NCBI GenBank assembly: GCA_024195265.1
Contig: JAJLRJ010000010.1
Span: 9,365,003 to 9,429,002 of the forward strand
Length of the DNA stretch: 64,000 nt
From: Dendrophyllia cribrosa
Lineage: Eukaryota; Cnidaria; Anthozoa; Scleractinia; Dendrophylliidae
Reading direction: 5' to 3'
Shown: positions 34,612-47,018 of the stretch, one piece after another
Layout of the letters: each line of letters starts with the position of its first letter
Position numbering within the stretch: the stretch's first letter is position 1
Program-made: the position numbers and the translations under genes
Notes under the pieces: generated by a model
Database searches by the model: none
What the model saw: only the letters and a program-made list of their open reading frames with translations
What the model was told of the DNA's origin: nothing

Positions 34612-37600
34612 TGAAGTCATTTAAAATGTTATCAGTTAATTTATAAAGGTCCAAGTGGAAATATTTCAGGCAGAAATCGTTTAATACGCAAATTATTTCT
34701 TCCCTTAAAACTATCGGTTTCATATTTGACGACGGAAAAAGGGTAGGTCCATTTCCCTTGATGGCGAAGGTTAAATATTTTTTGTCCATTTCTTAAATTG
34801 AGAAAACGGATGACGTTTGGCGGCGCCACTACCTGTGTGCTAGGTAGTGATACCACTTCATTTGGGCATTTTTGAGATTATTCCATGAAGACGCCAAATC
34901 TGGTATTGGCGTCGCGAAATCTCGTCTATTTTCTTAGATTATCGATTACTCTGTTCAGTCCTTAGCGCTGTCAATAACTGGCGAGCAAAAAAAATTAAAA
35001 TAATAATAAGGAAAAAAAAACAAAAAACAAACAAACAGACTTGGACTTTGCGAGGCCTGTGTCTCTAAATCTTCTTTCCTCAAAGAAAGCGACAGGTCAA
35101 CGGGCGTTGTTTTGTGTTACTTAAGAGTAAGGGATATTGTTGTTTTTTCTTCGAGTCCTCACTAACTAATAATCCTCCCTTGGTTAGGAGGTATTTGCTA
35201 CACCCATCACCTTGTTTTGGAAGGTATTTTGTTGCGTTTTTACGTATTGTTTCATCCGTCAACAGGATGACGTTTGTAGTCTACATTTCTTGGGTTATCA
35301 GTGTCGTGACGATGTTAAATAACGCTAATCAAGCCAATACTCTTGGTAAATGAAGTTCAATCTGTCATCCGTTATTGTTTTGTTCTTGTTAAATAAATAA
35401 ATAAATAAATAAATGCAAAAGTAATCTTATACGAATACCTTTAAGCTCCATCCCTTTGATGTATTTATATCTATGGGAGGGCAGTTGTACCTGCCACCAC
35501 ACAAACACACATTATATTATTATATGCACCCCCACCCCCCCCCCCCCCCCCCCCCCTAACTGTATATCACACTCGACTGTTTTGAAAACAGCATTTCTAG
35601 CCATCTAAGATGACTGTGTTTTCAAATTTTCTTGGAAGGAAACGGTTTTCTTCGCATCGCCCAGAATGGCGCGACACATCCGGGACTTTCATGCGTGACT
35701 CGCGCGAAAATTGAAAGTCAATCAGGATGCCAGACGCTCAGACAATAAAGAAAATGACCTAAAGACGGCCAACAGCGCGCATGTTTTGCGAGTTTACGAG
35801 CTTACTAGTTTAGTTTCACAATAGTTAGCATATGGCTTTTGCAGATGAGACATCAATGGAAAGAATGAGATATTTTCCGATATTTTACCAACAGTGAAAC
35901 CGGTCGCAAATTTTGCTCGAATTTGGTCTATTTCAGGGATGTTTTTGTATGGGAAAATATTTCGAGGCCGAATTTTTCTTCCCTATAGTGCTCATCTTAA
36001 AAGTTAGCATATGGCTTTGATTGTTTGTTCATTGAAGAAGCCTTATGACAAGTTTCAAGTGAAAATACGGGTTCAAAGTGGTCGCAAAATCCAACTTCCC
36101 AACGTTTCTTGCTTTCCGTCTTCTCGGAGACTCGCATGACAATAGAACGGACTTGCTTTGAAATTCCCGCGAAATTCGAAGCTCCGCCTCCAAAAACAAT
36201 AGGGCGCACGCCGCCGCAATTAAGCATTGAAATTGAGGTGATAAATAAAACAGCACTTTAAATCTCTAAATCGGGAATTGGTTTGAAAGGGAAATAAAGC
36301 AAAATTATAGTTTCGAGGCTATAACGCTCGTAGCAAACTCTTGAAAATCAGCGCTTTAACGAGAAACATAACGATAACATCATTCAATAACGATGCGTAA
36401 AAGCCGGGATGATGTCTGGCACGCTTCGACATGTTGTTCCAAAGTAGATTTTAGCAACTGAATGGATAAAAATATAACTTAACCTTTTATATTCTTTGAT
36501 CGATTAAAACGGATCCAAATTTGAATAATTATCTCAGCACAAACAATATCGAGTCCCTCGGGGATGAGCCTGCTCGAGGCGGCAGTTTGCATTTTGCTTG
36601 TTATTTTTCCTGATCTGGGCAGTGTTAACGGTCGTTAACCGGTCGAGTAAAAGAATGGAGCGGTGCCGTATACAAGCGAGTGACCCGTGCATCGCACTCA
36701 CTAATTGAACAACTTTAAAAAAATACATGTTCTGATGATCGCGAGTCTTTTGAGTCAAATACAAAAAATGTTGCTGCACACGAATTTGTGACATAATGCT
36801 TTGTAAAGAGCGCGACCGGCGAAGCGAGTCGGTGACCCGACCCATCGCGCTCGCTATTTGAACAACTTTTTAAAATCCCTGTTCTGCGTAAAATTATTTC
36901 AGCTAACTCATATAACGTTTTGCATCGCTCTCTGAACATCGCGAGTCTATCGAGTCAAATACAAAATATCGCTACACACGAATTTGTGACAAAATGTTTT
37001 AATACGAATTAATAAGAACGCGAGCAGTGAATTACAAGCGAGTGACCCGCCCATCGCGCTCGCTATTTGAACAACTTTTAAAAACCCTGTTCTGCATAAA
37101 ATTACTTAATCTAACTCAGATAACGTTTTGAACATCGCGAGTCTATAAAAAATATCGCTGCACACGAATTTGTGACAAAATGCTTTGTAAAGAGCGCGGC
37201 CCGCCTTTAACAAGAACGAGAGCAGTGGATTGCAAGTGAGTGACCCGCGCATCGCGCTCTCTATTTGAACAACTTTTTAAAAAACCCTGTTCTGCGTAAA
37301 ATTACTTCAGCTAACTCAGAATTGTGAAGAGCGAGGCGCTATTGTTAACTTTATCGCACCTTGATATTTACTTCACACTTCCAACGTTTGATTGACAGTA
37401 GCTGAATTTTGTGAAGAGACCCAAGTATTCCCAAAGCTAAATCTGTTGACCAATCACTGCCGACCAGTTATGATCATGCAAATTATTATGCCGCGCGTCA
37501 CAAAATGGGGCACCGTAAGTACATGTCGCAAAAGACAATGCCATTCTGGGCGATGCTCCTCTGGGTGACTGATGTTCTTAGATCTAGCCAACCGCAGCAA

Positions 37601-37614
37601 GCCCTAAACTGCAG
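34612..37614. other. Palindrome spacer
   Basis: Unique sequence between the arms, with no convincing gene. It contains (AAAT)n at about 35390-35414, a poly-C run at about 35526-35557, a tandem array at 36672-37325, and a short inverted word GCATCGCCCAGAATGGC at about 35649 and 37540. Confidence 0.6.
36672..37325. repeat. Tandem repeat in the spacer, about four diverged units of 150-190 bp
   Basis: Each unit contains GCGAGTGACCCGNNCATCGC, then TTTGAACAACTTTTTAAAA, CCCTGTTCTGCGTAAAATTA and CACACGAATTTGTGACAAAA. Units start near 36677, 36826, 37039 and 37236. Confidence 0.75.
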
Positions 37615-37771
37615 TTTTTGTCACTAAAATTGCAGCCATATGTGCTCGTATCTTTTCACCTCCTACACCCCCCGGCTCCCTTCTTCCCTCGTCTGACATG
37701 TAAGCTAAAGGCAGTTTCACCATTATTTGATGAAAACCAACTAGCTTGGAAAAAAATTCCTTGAGTGACCT
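37615..37771 (-). repeat. About 165-bp dispersed repeat, copy 3, at the inner palindrome junction
   Basis: Third copy of the repeat at 26770-26936 and 45631-45797. It abuts the last matching base of the right arm. The left arm has no copy at the equivalent place. In gene direction it lies in the same orientation as the intron 2 copy, so in the right arm two direct copies flank exons 3 to 6. Confidence 0.6.
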
Positions 37772-37983
37772 CGTAGCCTTCCTGTCCGTTGCAATCACTT
37801 CCTCAGATTCTCGTATTGAATTATTATTTTTATCTCGTTCATCAGGGTAGATCAACTAGGTGATTTTCTGACGAACTGCGAGCACTCACAAGACGGGGAA
37901 CAACAATAAGGAACTCATTTTCACATCCTAACTATACCTGCTGCTCTGTGATTTGGTTGGAGAATGTTTACTGATTCTATAAT

Positions 37984-40900
37984 TTATAGATTTTTCAGCA
38001 CGTCCTTGTGACAAGGCAACAAGAATGGTGTTAGTTTTGGGGGAATCTTGCACATCGTTGGCACAAAGTATGGTTGCTTCTGCCTTACACACTCTAACCT
38101 ACAGTGAAAGTAGACGTTGGACAACTTAGAACTTTTTTCCCCATTTGAGGGTGAATAATATTCTCGTTTCATTTTGCTAACTAGAACCAAGTTGAAAGGT
38201 GGTTGTGCGATTCGCCCCTCAGGTTTCAGCCCTTGATTGCAACCGTAACACTTAGACACTTGCGGGGGGCAGAACTCTAGAAGGTAACAGTAGAATTCCC
38301 CATCTGGTGGTGAAGGAAAACCCGGCTTGGGAGAGGAAGAAGGCCGAGTAGAAGGGGCTTCTTTGTTTACTGCAGGTGACAGCTCTCTGTACGACTGCTG
38401 CTGTGGAAATCTCTCTGGCGTTCCAAGCTCAGATGTGGAACGGGAATATGGAAACCATCGTGAGAAACTGGGAGCTGCCTGCTGATGCCCGTAAGAGTTA
38501 GCGGACATTATACCTGTAGGAAGACTAGGGTACGCATAGCTAAGGTGAGACCAAGCAGACAGTTGCTGCTCCTGTTGCAATTGATTATCGCCGAAAGATG
38601 TAGTTCCTACAGGAAAACCATCCAACACAAGCTGTGATGAGGTAGACGGTTGCTGTTCCTGATGCTGTTGACTGTCAAAGGATGTAGCTCCAGCGGGAAA
38701 ACCATGGAACGCAAGCTTTGACGAGGTAGATGATTGCTGTTTTTGCTGCTCACTGACAAAGGATGTAGCAACAGCACGAAACCCATCGTACGAAAGCTGT
38801 GACGAGGTAGAGGGTTGCTGTTGCTGCTGTTGTTCAATGCTGAAGGATGTGCTCGGGACATGAAAACTAGAGCAGGAAACCTGTGGTGAGGTAGCTACTT
38901 GTTGGTCCTGCTGGTTTCCACCAAACGATAGGGATCCGATGGGAAAGCCAGTGTACGGAACGAATTCAGAGCTGGAGGCTTGCGCTTGCTGTTGGCTCTC
39001 GCCAGATCTTGTGGTGTTCACGGGAAAACCGGTATGTGTCAGCTGAGTATCACTTGCAATGTCCTCAGAGGCTGCATTTGGCGAGTGGGACGAACTATTG
39101 GCGGTGCGGGAAAATGTTGTGTCCAAAACAGGCTGTTTCTGATGTGCACGTGCACGGCCTCTGACAGGTTTGCTCCCCTTTCGTCCAGCACCTTTCCGCC
39201 CACTCACCTTTAGTGAGAGCTGATGAAGGTTTGGTAGGGCAGTGTTTTTCACTAAGAAGTCAAGGTACTCCTTCAGGACTTTATTTGACTCTGCTGTTGC
39301 TACGGTATGGCAACACAACCCTAAATACGAATATTCAGGGCAACCAGGGTCGCATTCAAAAACCCAACCTGTTGCACTCTGTTTTGTTGGTCTTCTTGTT
39401 ACCACGAGGGGCTTGCTAGGCTGCTTGGAGTTAAACACCTGTTTCGCAAATGGGCAGCTTGACCCAGCAACTGGCAGAATGTACCCTGGAGATCCCACAA
39501 GCTCTCTGGCTTCCTTCCACATCTTTTTCAGGGTAAACGTGGATATGCTTGGTATTTGATCGTATCCAGTGGATAACAGTGGCTCCGTGGAGCTTAGTTG
39601 AGCCAAGATGGACATTGAAAGAGACCTGTCTTCTGATAATTCGACCTTCATTACAACCTTCATGTGGGCTTCCCTCTGTTGGGAGGTAATTTTGAACCAA
39701 TTTGGTCTCTCCAGGAACCGAAATCCCGGGAGAAGTTCCCACTCTCCAGTTCTTGCCACTGCTTTGCGTAGCAGATCTTTGTGCCGTTCCACGATACCTG
39801 ATAGCTTCTCGATAAACTCCGGCAATTCACTTTCTTGATATTTAACTTGGTCTTTGATTACCTCGTTCATGCTTTCACTCTTGTTCTGATAGTACGGTTC
39901 AGGAGGCGAACCCAATCCCGCTTCCGTTCTCAGGGTTGAGAGCATGTGCTCTTTTATTTGAGTGGCCTTGTTTTTGCAAAACCACTCATAAAAGGCGGGC
40001 ACCCTGAGCGGGTTCGCATTGATTTCCAAATTGTTCCACGTCTCCTGTTAGGAGCGAAAAAGAAAAAGAGAGCTTAGCATTACCAGTCAGACCCCAACAT
40101 TAACTGATCGGGGGATTCTTATTGAAACAAGACTCCCAGGCTTTCTATTCGAAAATGAAGTACAAGATTACATTGTCCAATTGTTTCTAGCGGACACAAA
40201 CTCACCCCCTCAGGAACACAATTGCAGGGGGTTGGGGTTGGTGAACAGCTACGGAAAGTCTTCACCTCCCAAAATAAAGTACAAAAAAACCTTTAAGAGA
40301 GCGGAGGGGCATCCTCCGCTTCCACATGCGAGAGTTAAAGTTTAGCCGAAATCCTAGAATTCTTGTTAAGGTATTTGCACCGGCAAAATTTATGACTTTT
40401 ATTTTGCCCCATTTTGGGGGCATTTTGTCCCTTAGCACCCCTATTTGGCAAAATCATTTCATTTAGGAGAAAAACCTTCGTAGAATGAGAACGGTAAAGC
40501 CGAAGTTTGTATATTTGCCGGAAAAGAACAGCATTTCCGAGTGAGGAACTGGGTCGGTTGATAAGTCCTACATTCATTTCTGTGCTTTTTTCCTGGATTT
40601 TTTTTTATGCTGGTAGCTATTTGTGAGGGTTTTTTTATCTCCAAAGTGTATCTTGTCTTTTGGACACCATAGTGGATCTAAAATCTTGTTCCTAGTCTTC
40701 TTGCATCAATTCTTGAGTAACCGGGGGTCTGGGACGAGTGCTCACCTAGCAACGCGTAAGCAAAACAAAGCCTCGTGTTTTTTATGGGACCGCAAGCCTT
40801 TTAAACAGCGGCAACTTATCCAAAATGGCGGAATCTAACGCGAAGGGCGAAAAGCTCTTCAATAACACAGATTTTACGGGAGTTTTCACCAGATTTTCAG

Positions 40901-43900
40901 CTCAATGGACTTGAATTTGGTTTGTCTACTCGACAGAGTACCCGAAAATGACGTTTTATTTCTGAAAGGTAAAACATTTTTGGATTAAACTTTGCATGTA
41001 GTTCAGACTTGTGGTCGTCTACGATCGTGTGTTCGACCCAAGCAGATATCTCAAATTTATGGTATTGCCGGGTGCCCATGGAAGTGAAAGGTAATTACAA
41101 AATATAAAAATTTGACGATATCTTCTTACTATATATCCTATGGATCTAACACATATTTTTGTATTGTTGGATGCAAAATCAAAATAAATTTAAGATTTTT
41201 GTTCCATATATAGACCACTTTCATAATGGCGGCCGATTTATTTATTCTTTTATATGTATGTTAATTAGCCTCACTGGCCTCGGTAACATGTGCAAAATTC
41301 AAAAGAATTTTTACTTTAAAATGAGGCCAGTGAGGCTAATTAACATACATATAAAAGAATAAATAAATCGGCCGCCATTATGAAAGTGGTCTATAAAGGG
41401 TTGTGAGAAAATGTTCACAATTTCAAGTTAATATTTATATCAATTTGTGTAATTATTAACCATTGGGTGAGAAAATGTTCACAATTTCAAGTTAATATTT
41501 ATATCAATTTGTGTAATTATTAACCATTGGGTGTCATTATGTCCAAAAACAATAGAGATAGACACAATAGACAATAGAGATTGTGCATGGAAAGTTTGGT
41601 GCATTTTGAATGAAAATATTCGTCTATTTCTTTAATATTGTCAAAAAATGCACAAATTTGCCAGTGGAACTACCTTAATGTATTGTTATGTTGAACGGGG
41701 GCTATTCTCATAATTCGTTATTTTCATGTCATCAGCATTGCCTTGGGATGGTGAAGGGGCACGTCGTGGCCAAAAGGGGAGGAAAACATGAAAGGAGAAT
41801 AATGTCCATCTATTGTTCGAATACATTTGGTATCTTTAATTGGTAATTTACCTCAAGCGACGAAAGCTTGGCATGGAACACTTCTTCGCTATCTGAGTCC
41901 ACCAGCCCTTCATGGTGAGTGCTTCCAATGTTGTAACCAAATATGTCCCGAATGTACGCTCCGTGGAACTCTTTGGGGACGCCAAGAGCAGCGAGCTTGT
42001 CTCCACAGTTTCTCTTGAAGTGCCCGAAGCATCTGAGGAGCCTTGAATTGGTGCAGGGCTTGGATAAACCCTGCTGCAAAGCAGTCTCTCCATCCGTTCC
42101 AAATGCCTGAATTTCAGAGAGTGAGGGTTTCAGCTCCACCAAGGAGGACATAAAGTAAAAGTAGTTTGAAAACTGCTTTCGTCGGTGCACCAGGACCGGA
42201 CCCATGACGACAGGGTGTTTACCAGTACGCTTATTGATAACAAGCCCGTGCTCAAAAGTCATTACCGTGACATCAAACGCTCCAAGATTAAATGTTGGAT
42301 CCACTGAGACGATTTTAAAAGCTTCAGGTTTTGTTGCATTACGTTCCAATTCACGTAATTGATAGTCGGAAGCAAGAACGCACATAGTGTCAGGAGCGCC
42401 TTGAACCTTGCGGACAAACGCTGTTTCCGGAGTACGAGACTGGTTGAAACACATTTCCATTACGGCAGACAGTTCGTCCCTTAAGCCTTTCACGTTCTTT
42501 CGTCGTCGTTCATTGCTTCCTGATACGGATCTTCTGTAATTGCCAGCCTGTTGCCGATTCCTAGGTAAACTACCAGCGCTGTCAGCTTCCATGATACCAC
42601 CATTAGCATCGTCTACAACTTCCACGGCTACTTTAGGCGTATAACTCTGCGCCTCCTTTTTCAGGAGATCCAGTGTACTAGGCATTGTTCGCATGTATCC
42701 TGTTCTTCCCTTTGAATTACCATGCGGTGCAACATCAAAATAATGTTCTGGCCCATCGAAATTGTACTTGAGGACGCATACAGGCAAAAGGGAGCCTTTG
42801 TGATCTGGGTAAGAAGAAAGGATGCGTTTAACAGAGTGCTCCGTTAGAAGGAGAGAGACTTAAACGATAAAACAGATGTAGATTAATCACTACAATATCT
42901 GGTTTTCAAGAAAAGGGCGCATTTCTATGAAGGTCAACAGAACACTCAGTCTCAATTGTTTGGTCAATGGCGCACGCGCTGGATTTAACTGGGTTCTCAT
43001 GAGAAAAACGAAAAACAAACAAAAAGGTTGGGTTCCTTGCGGCCTCACTTCCTCTTAGAAGATAAACGTAGACCCTACATAAGCTTTCGCATTTTACAAA
43101 CCAAGTGATTTTGAGGAGAAAAACAGCACTCGACTCCATAGAAAACGACATAAAGAAGTTACTATAGACTATCGGCGCCATGCTTGTTTTTCTCGGCTTT
43201 TGGGCGCGCACTGACACGCGAAAAAATCTGTGTTCAGACACCTCAAAGTACCAAGTGGTTCTTACCTTCCATTTCTACAATCAGTCTTTTGTAATCTGAC
43301 GCAGTTCCGTTTGCGTGATATGTGCGACGCATAACAAACATATCACTGTCCTCCATATCTTCCTTACTGGGCTTGAAATTCTTTGGGCGTTGCAAAATCT
43401 CTCCCACCTTATTTGCACTTCGATTAACACTGAGGTATGTGGTAACAACTCCGTTGTGTCTCCAGGTTCCTAGATCGTCGGCACGTACGTCACGTGGGTC
43501 TTTCAAGTTCGTAAGGTTGACCAAGAAACAGGAGTTCAGTTGGACGCCTTTAGGGCTTTTTTGACAAACAACTTTTGATGTCGAATTTGTTGATAATAGA
43601 ATGCGGGCAGTTTCAGTCACAGAAAATTCCCCATCGTTTATTTCAGTCATGGGAAAACATAAATTCCCGGCAAAGTAACTGATGATTCTCAACGATTCTC
43701 CGCAGTTCCTAACAGAAAGCAAAACAGAGTAACGTAAATCAGACTAAGCCCGCTAAATGTTACAATTATTCATAGATTTCATCTATATTTTTAGTGATTC
43801 CTGGTTTACCCTAGGGACGTTTTTTTTCTTTTCTTTTTTTTGCTTTCTCTTCCCTGACGAGTTCTCTACACTCGGCACGACGTGCGAGACCATTCCGATC

Positions 43901-46174
43901 GTCATCGTTGTCGTCACCGTTGTCGTCATCATCATTTAAACATGTAAACTGTCATTCACTACAAAATGTCCTTGAGTGGCCGGTACAAATTTTATTACAT
44001 CATATATAATATATCATGGGGTTTCTTTAAAATCCACGGCAAGATAGTGGGATGGAATATCTCTGGAATATTTCCACTGAAGAAGGGCAAAGCCCGAAAC
44101 GTTTGGAACTTATTCAAAAACTTTGGCACTTTAAAATAACATTTAAAAAAGTTTTTTCATGAAATCCAAGTGCCACGCAGCCACCGAACTTATTTTTGGA
44201 ATATCTCTGACTGGTCTATAATTTAAGTCACCAGGACAACTGCACGTGGTACTTACAACAGTTCTCACTTGATTCGAATTAAAAAGATGTTTAGATAATT
44301 ATCATTTACAATGCCTTATCGGTGAGGACTTTGTGAAAAACATGAAATGCGCTTGTTTGGAAGAAATAACATGTTAGATCATAAGAAGCTATAACATGCA
44401 TGCATATTGTAATTGACCATGTGCTTTGAATTTTACAGTTATGTTGAAGTAAGTGCAATATATGTTGAAATTGCCACCTGGCTAAAAGCTTGGCGAGAAC
44501 TGTCCCGAGAACTGTTATACCTTATGTAAACTTGGGAACAATGACGTCACTGTTTGTTACCGAGCTGTTTGGTTTTGCTGTGGTTTCTTTTTTTTCCATC
44601 ATAACAGAAGAAACTCGTTTAAAAATAAGCAAATTTACAGTTTAAAAAAGTCTTCAAAAAAATCGATCAATAAATAAATGTGAACTCGAGAAGTATATTT
44701 CGGGCCAGCAAAGGAGTCAGAGGTGGAGATTAATTTCCCACGGCGCCAGTGTCACTTTTAATTGTTTTCCAAGCTACATGAGTTTCTTCGATCCTGAGTT
44801 CTCATAATAAGCCGTAATATATTGATCACCAGGGCCTTTGGATGCACAAAAGTTGAAAATGTCCTGAATTTTTCTTAGGTGCCCTTTTGAAAAATTAGTC
44901 AGATATATCCTTAATAGTCCTGAAGTTATCTGTTCTGAAAGAGCTGATAACCTTGATGGGCCATCGTCAATGACAACCTTTCAAGGAAGATTACTCTGGT
45001 CACTTACATGTATTGGTTCACATTTTTCAGAATGTTTGTAACTTACCTCGGCTGGAATTCTAAACATCTCCTGTGAATTCCTATTTCAGAACTTTTGTCC
45101 TCTGAAACTTCAACCTTACATCTACAAAATGAAAAATTCTATTTAAATTTCACAATAATAGCTCCAAGGATTAAAAAATAAGCAGTCGAGAACTGTGTGT
45201 GGTAACTGCTGTAAAAAGGAAATTGATAATCAATGTAAAGACTTGGTATTCCTGTGACTAGATCTCATGCAACCTGTGTAAAATGGGTTATTCCAGAGAA
45301 AATGCACCCCCCGCGACGGATGGCAAGATTTTTTTACCGTCCCTTCGTCCGGATTTCCTCAGGCCCGCTAGGCCCACCCTCCCGCCTGGATTTTTAACCC
45401 AGAGTCCCCGTCCTGTCCTGATTTTCATTTAACTATTTGTAGGCCCTAAATTAATAGGTAACAAAAACAAAAAATGAAATCGCATTCATGAGATCCTGTT
45501 TTTTTTAAAAAAAAAAAAAAATTTCAAATCTCCCATTTTTGCTCATTCAAAGCCATACCATAGTTGCACCCGTTGCACAAACAGTAGTATATTGTGAGTA
45601 ATAACAAAAGTCTTTGTCCTTGAACTTGTATCATGTTTTGTCACCAAAATTGCAGCCATATACATGTGCTCGTATCTTTTCACCTCCTACACCCCCCGGC
45701 TCCCTTCCACCCTCGTCTGACATGTAAGCTAAAGGCAGTTTCACCATTATTTGATGAAAACCAACTAGCTTGGAAAAAAATTCCTTGAGTGACCTCGTAT
45801 AGTTCCGGCTGTTGTTGTCATGCAATTCGCTACGCCTCCGTGAAACTTATGAACCTGCGCTTACCTTTTCTTTTCCGGACTTGTTTCCGGCGAGGAAAGG
45901 ATTTCGATTAGCCCATTGTCATCATTTCGTCCTGTCTTCAAAGTACTGCGGAAATGAAACCGTGTAAATTTGTGAACAGATATTTAGGGAAATGATTAGC
46001 TCCTTACATACCATTATACCTGTAAACAGTCAAATTTTTGTTTGTACGAACGAAATGTTACCCGGCATTAGGGCACGACTCCTCGGTTTTGATGAAAACT
46101 GACTGATACAGTTCTTTATCGTCATCTTCAGGTTCATCTTCTATGACGAAAATCTCATCTTTCGCCTCATTCAT
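37984..46174 (-). CDS. MULE-like transposase-related gene, right copy (intact in this model)
   Basis: Six exons on the minus strand: 46174-46062, 45945-45865, 45121-45047, 43708-43266, 42804-41852, 40044-37984. Borders are GT/AG and phases agree throughout, giving 3726 nt (1241 residues). Residues about 1-237 have no known domain and include acidic stretches. The MULE-type DDE core has Asp about 406 (VSVDPTFNLG), Asp about 475 (FGTDGE), the C-x2-H-x3-N signature CFGHFKRN (about 496-503) and Glu about 612 (NKSESMNEVIK). A SWIM zinc finger (FECDPGCPEYSYLGLCCH) lies at about 784-801. A Ser/Gln-rich region with five or six degenerate units near 33 residues (SSFxVxxTSFxxEQQQQ) precedes a C-terminal Cys-x2-Cys segment (KCYGCNQG, about 1152). 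Expected to bind DNA in the nucleus. Transposase or domesticated derivative cannot be told apart here. Confidence 0.82.
41213..41391. mobile_element. 179-bp palindromic MITE with TATA duplication, present only in the right arm
   Basis: Begins GACCACTTTCATAATGGCGG and ends with the reverse complement; arms of about 70 bp. TATA at 41209-41212 and 41392-41395. The left arm at about 31185-31200 has a single uninterrupted TATA in otherwise identical sequence, so insertion happened after the two arms arose. The short ORF over it is not a gene. Confidence 0.92.
44077..44100 (+). ncRNA. Hammerhead-ribozyme-like motif, right arm
   Basis: Mirror copy of 28467-28490: CTGAAGA, A, stem GGGC-AAA-GCCC, GAAAC. 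Antisense within intron 3 of the right MULE-like gene copy. Confidence 0.45.
45631..45797 (-). repeat. About 165-bp dispersed repeat, copy 2 (intron 2, right arm)
   Basis: Mirror of 26770-26936 with a one-base deletion relative to it and a few substitutions. It lies between exons 2 and 3 of the right MULE-like gene. Confidence 0.6.
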
Positions 46175-46470
46175 GGTCGAAATGTAAACAAATGTGGAAG
46201 CTCTCTCATTGACTTCCTAACTTGCACAACGCTAACGCACGTGGTTTCGAGTCGTAAAAATACTCTGGACTTTGACCTTTGCATGGCGAGCACTCCGTCA
46301 GTCACGTCAGTACTGTCTTTTTTAGGTATGAACTACCTATCAGTCTTTTTTTTATATTAGGGTATCCTTCATTGTTGTTATTTTTATTTTATTTTTATTA
46401 TTCTATTGTTATTAATTTTTTATTTCAATTTTTTTGGGTTCCGGGTGGGTTCCGGCAGGTTCCGCGTCGG

Positions 46471-46984
46471 GCTAATTTTTTTTTTACGCCCACTTCAAGA
46501 TGGCGGCCACTTTCCGTGTGGTACTGGACACCACAAAAAAGTTGAGAGTGGTACTGGACACTACAGAAATGATATTTTGACTTCCGGTAATTTAGTTCTC
46601 GAGTTTATGGGCTTCGGGGACTTTTTCTGGCCATTTTTCTCATTGATATTCTAGGTGGACACGAATTTATGTTGTTGACGTTCTCTGTTTATTGTCAAGT
46701 GTACGAATATAATAATATCTCTTCATTTCTTTGTGTAATTAAATTTGTCTGCTAATTTTGCTTTTGCCCAGCAAGGCAAAGTTTAAGTCTTCTGCAAATT
46801 TTACGCCGAAACGCATTTCCAAGCGACTGCCGAAGAAGGGAAGATGTCAGCCATGTATAAAATGCCTAAAACATCCGACATTTTATAAGTGGGCGTAAAA
46901 TCGAAAATGGATTCTGTTTTACGCCCACTTTTTCAAACGCACTGGAAACTGAGGGATGGACCATTTTACTTTGGAGTGGGTGGG

Positions 46985-47018
<34 letters not shown>

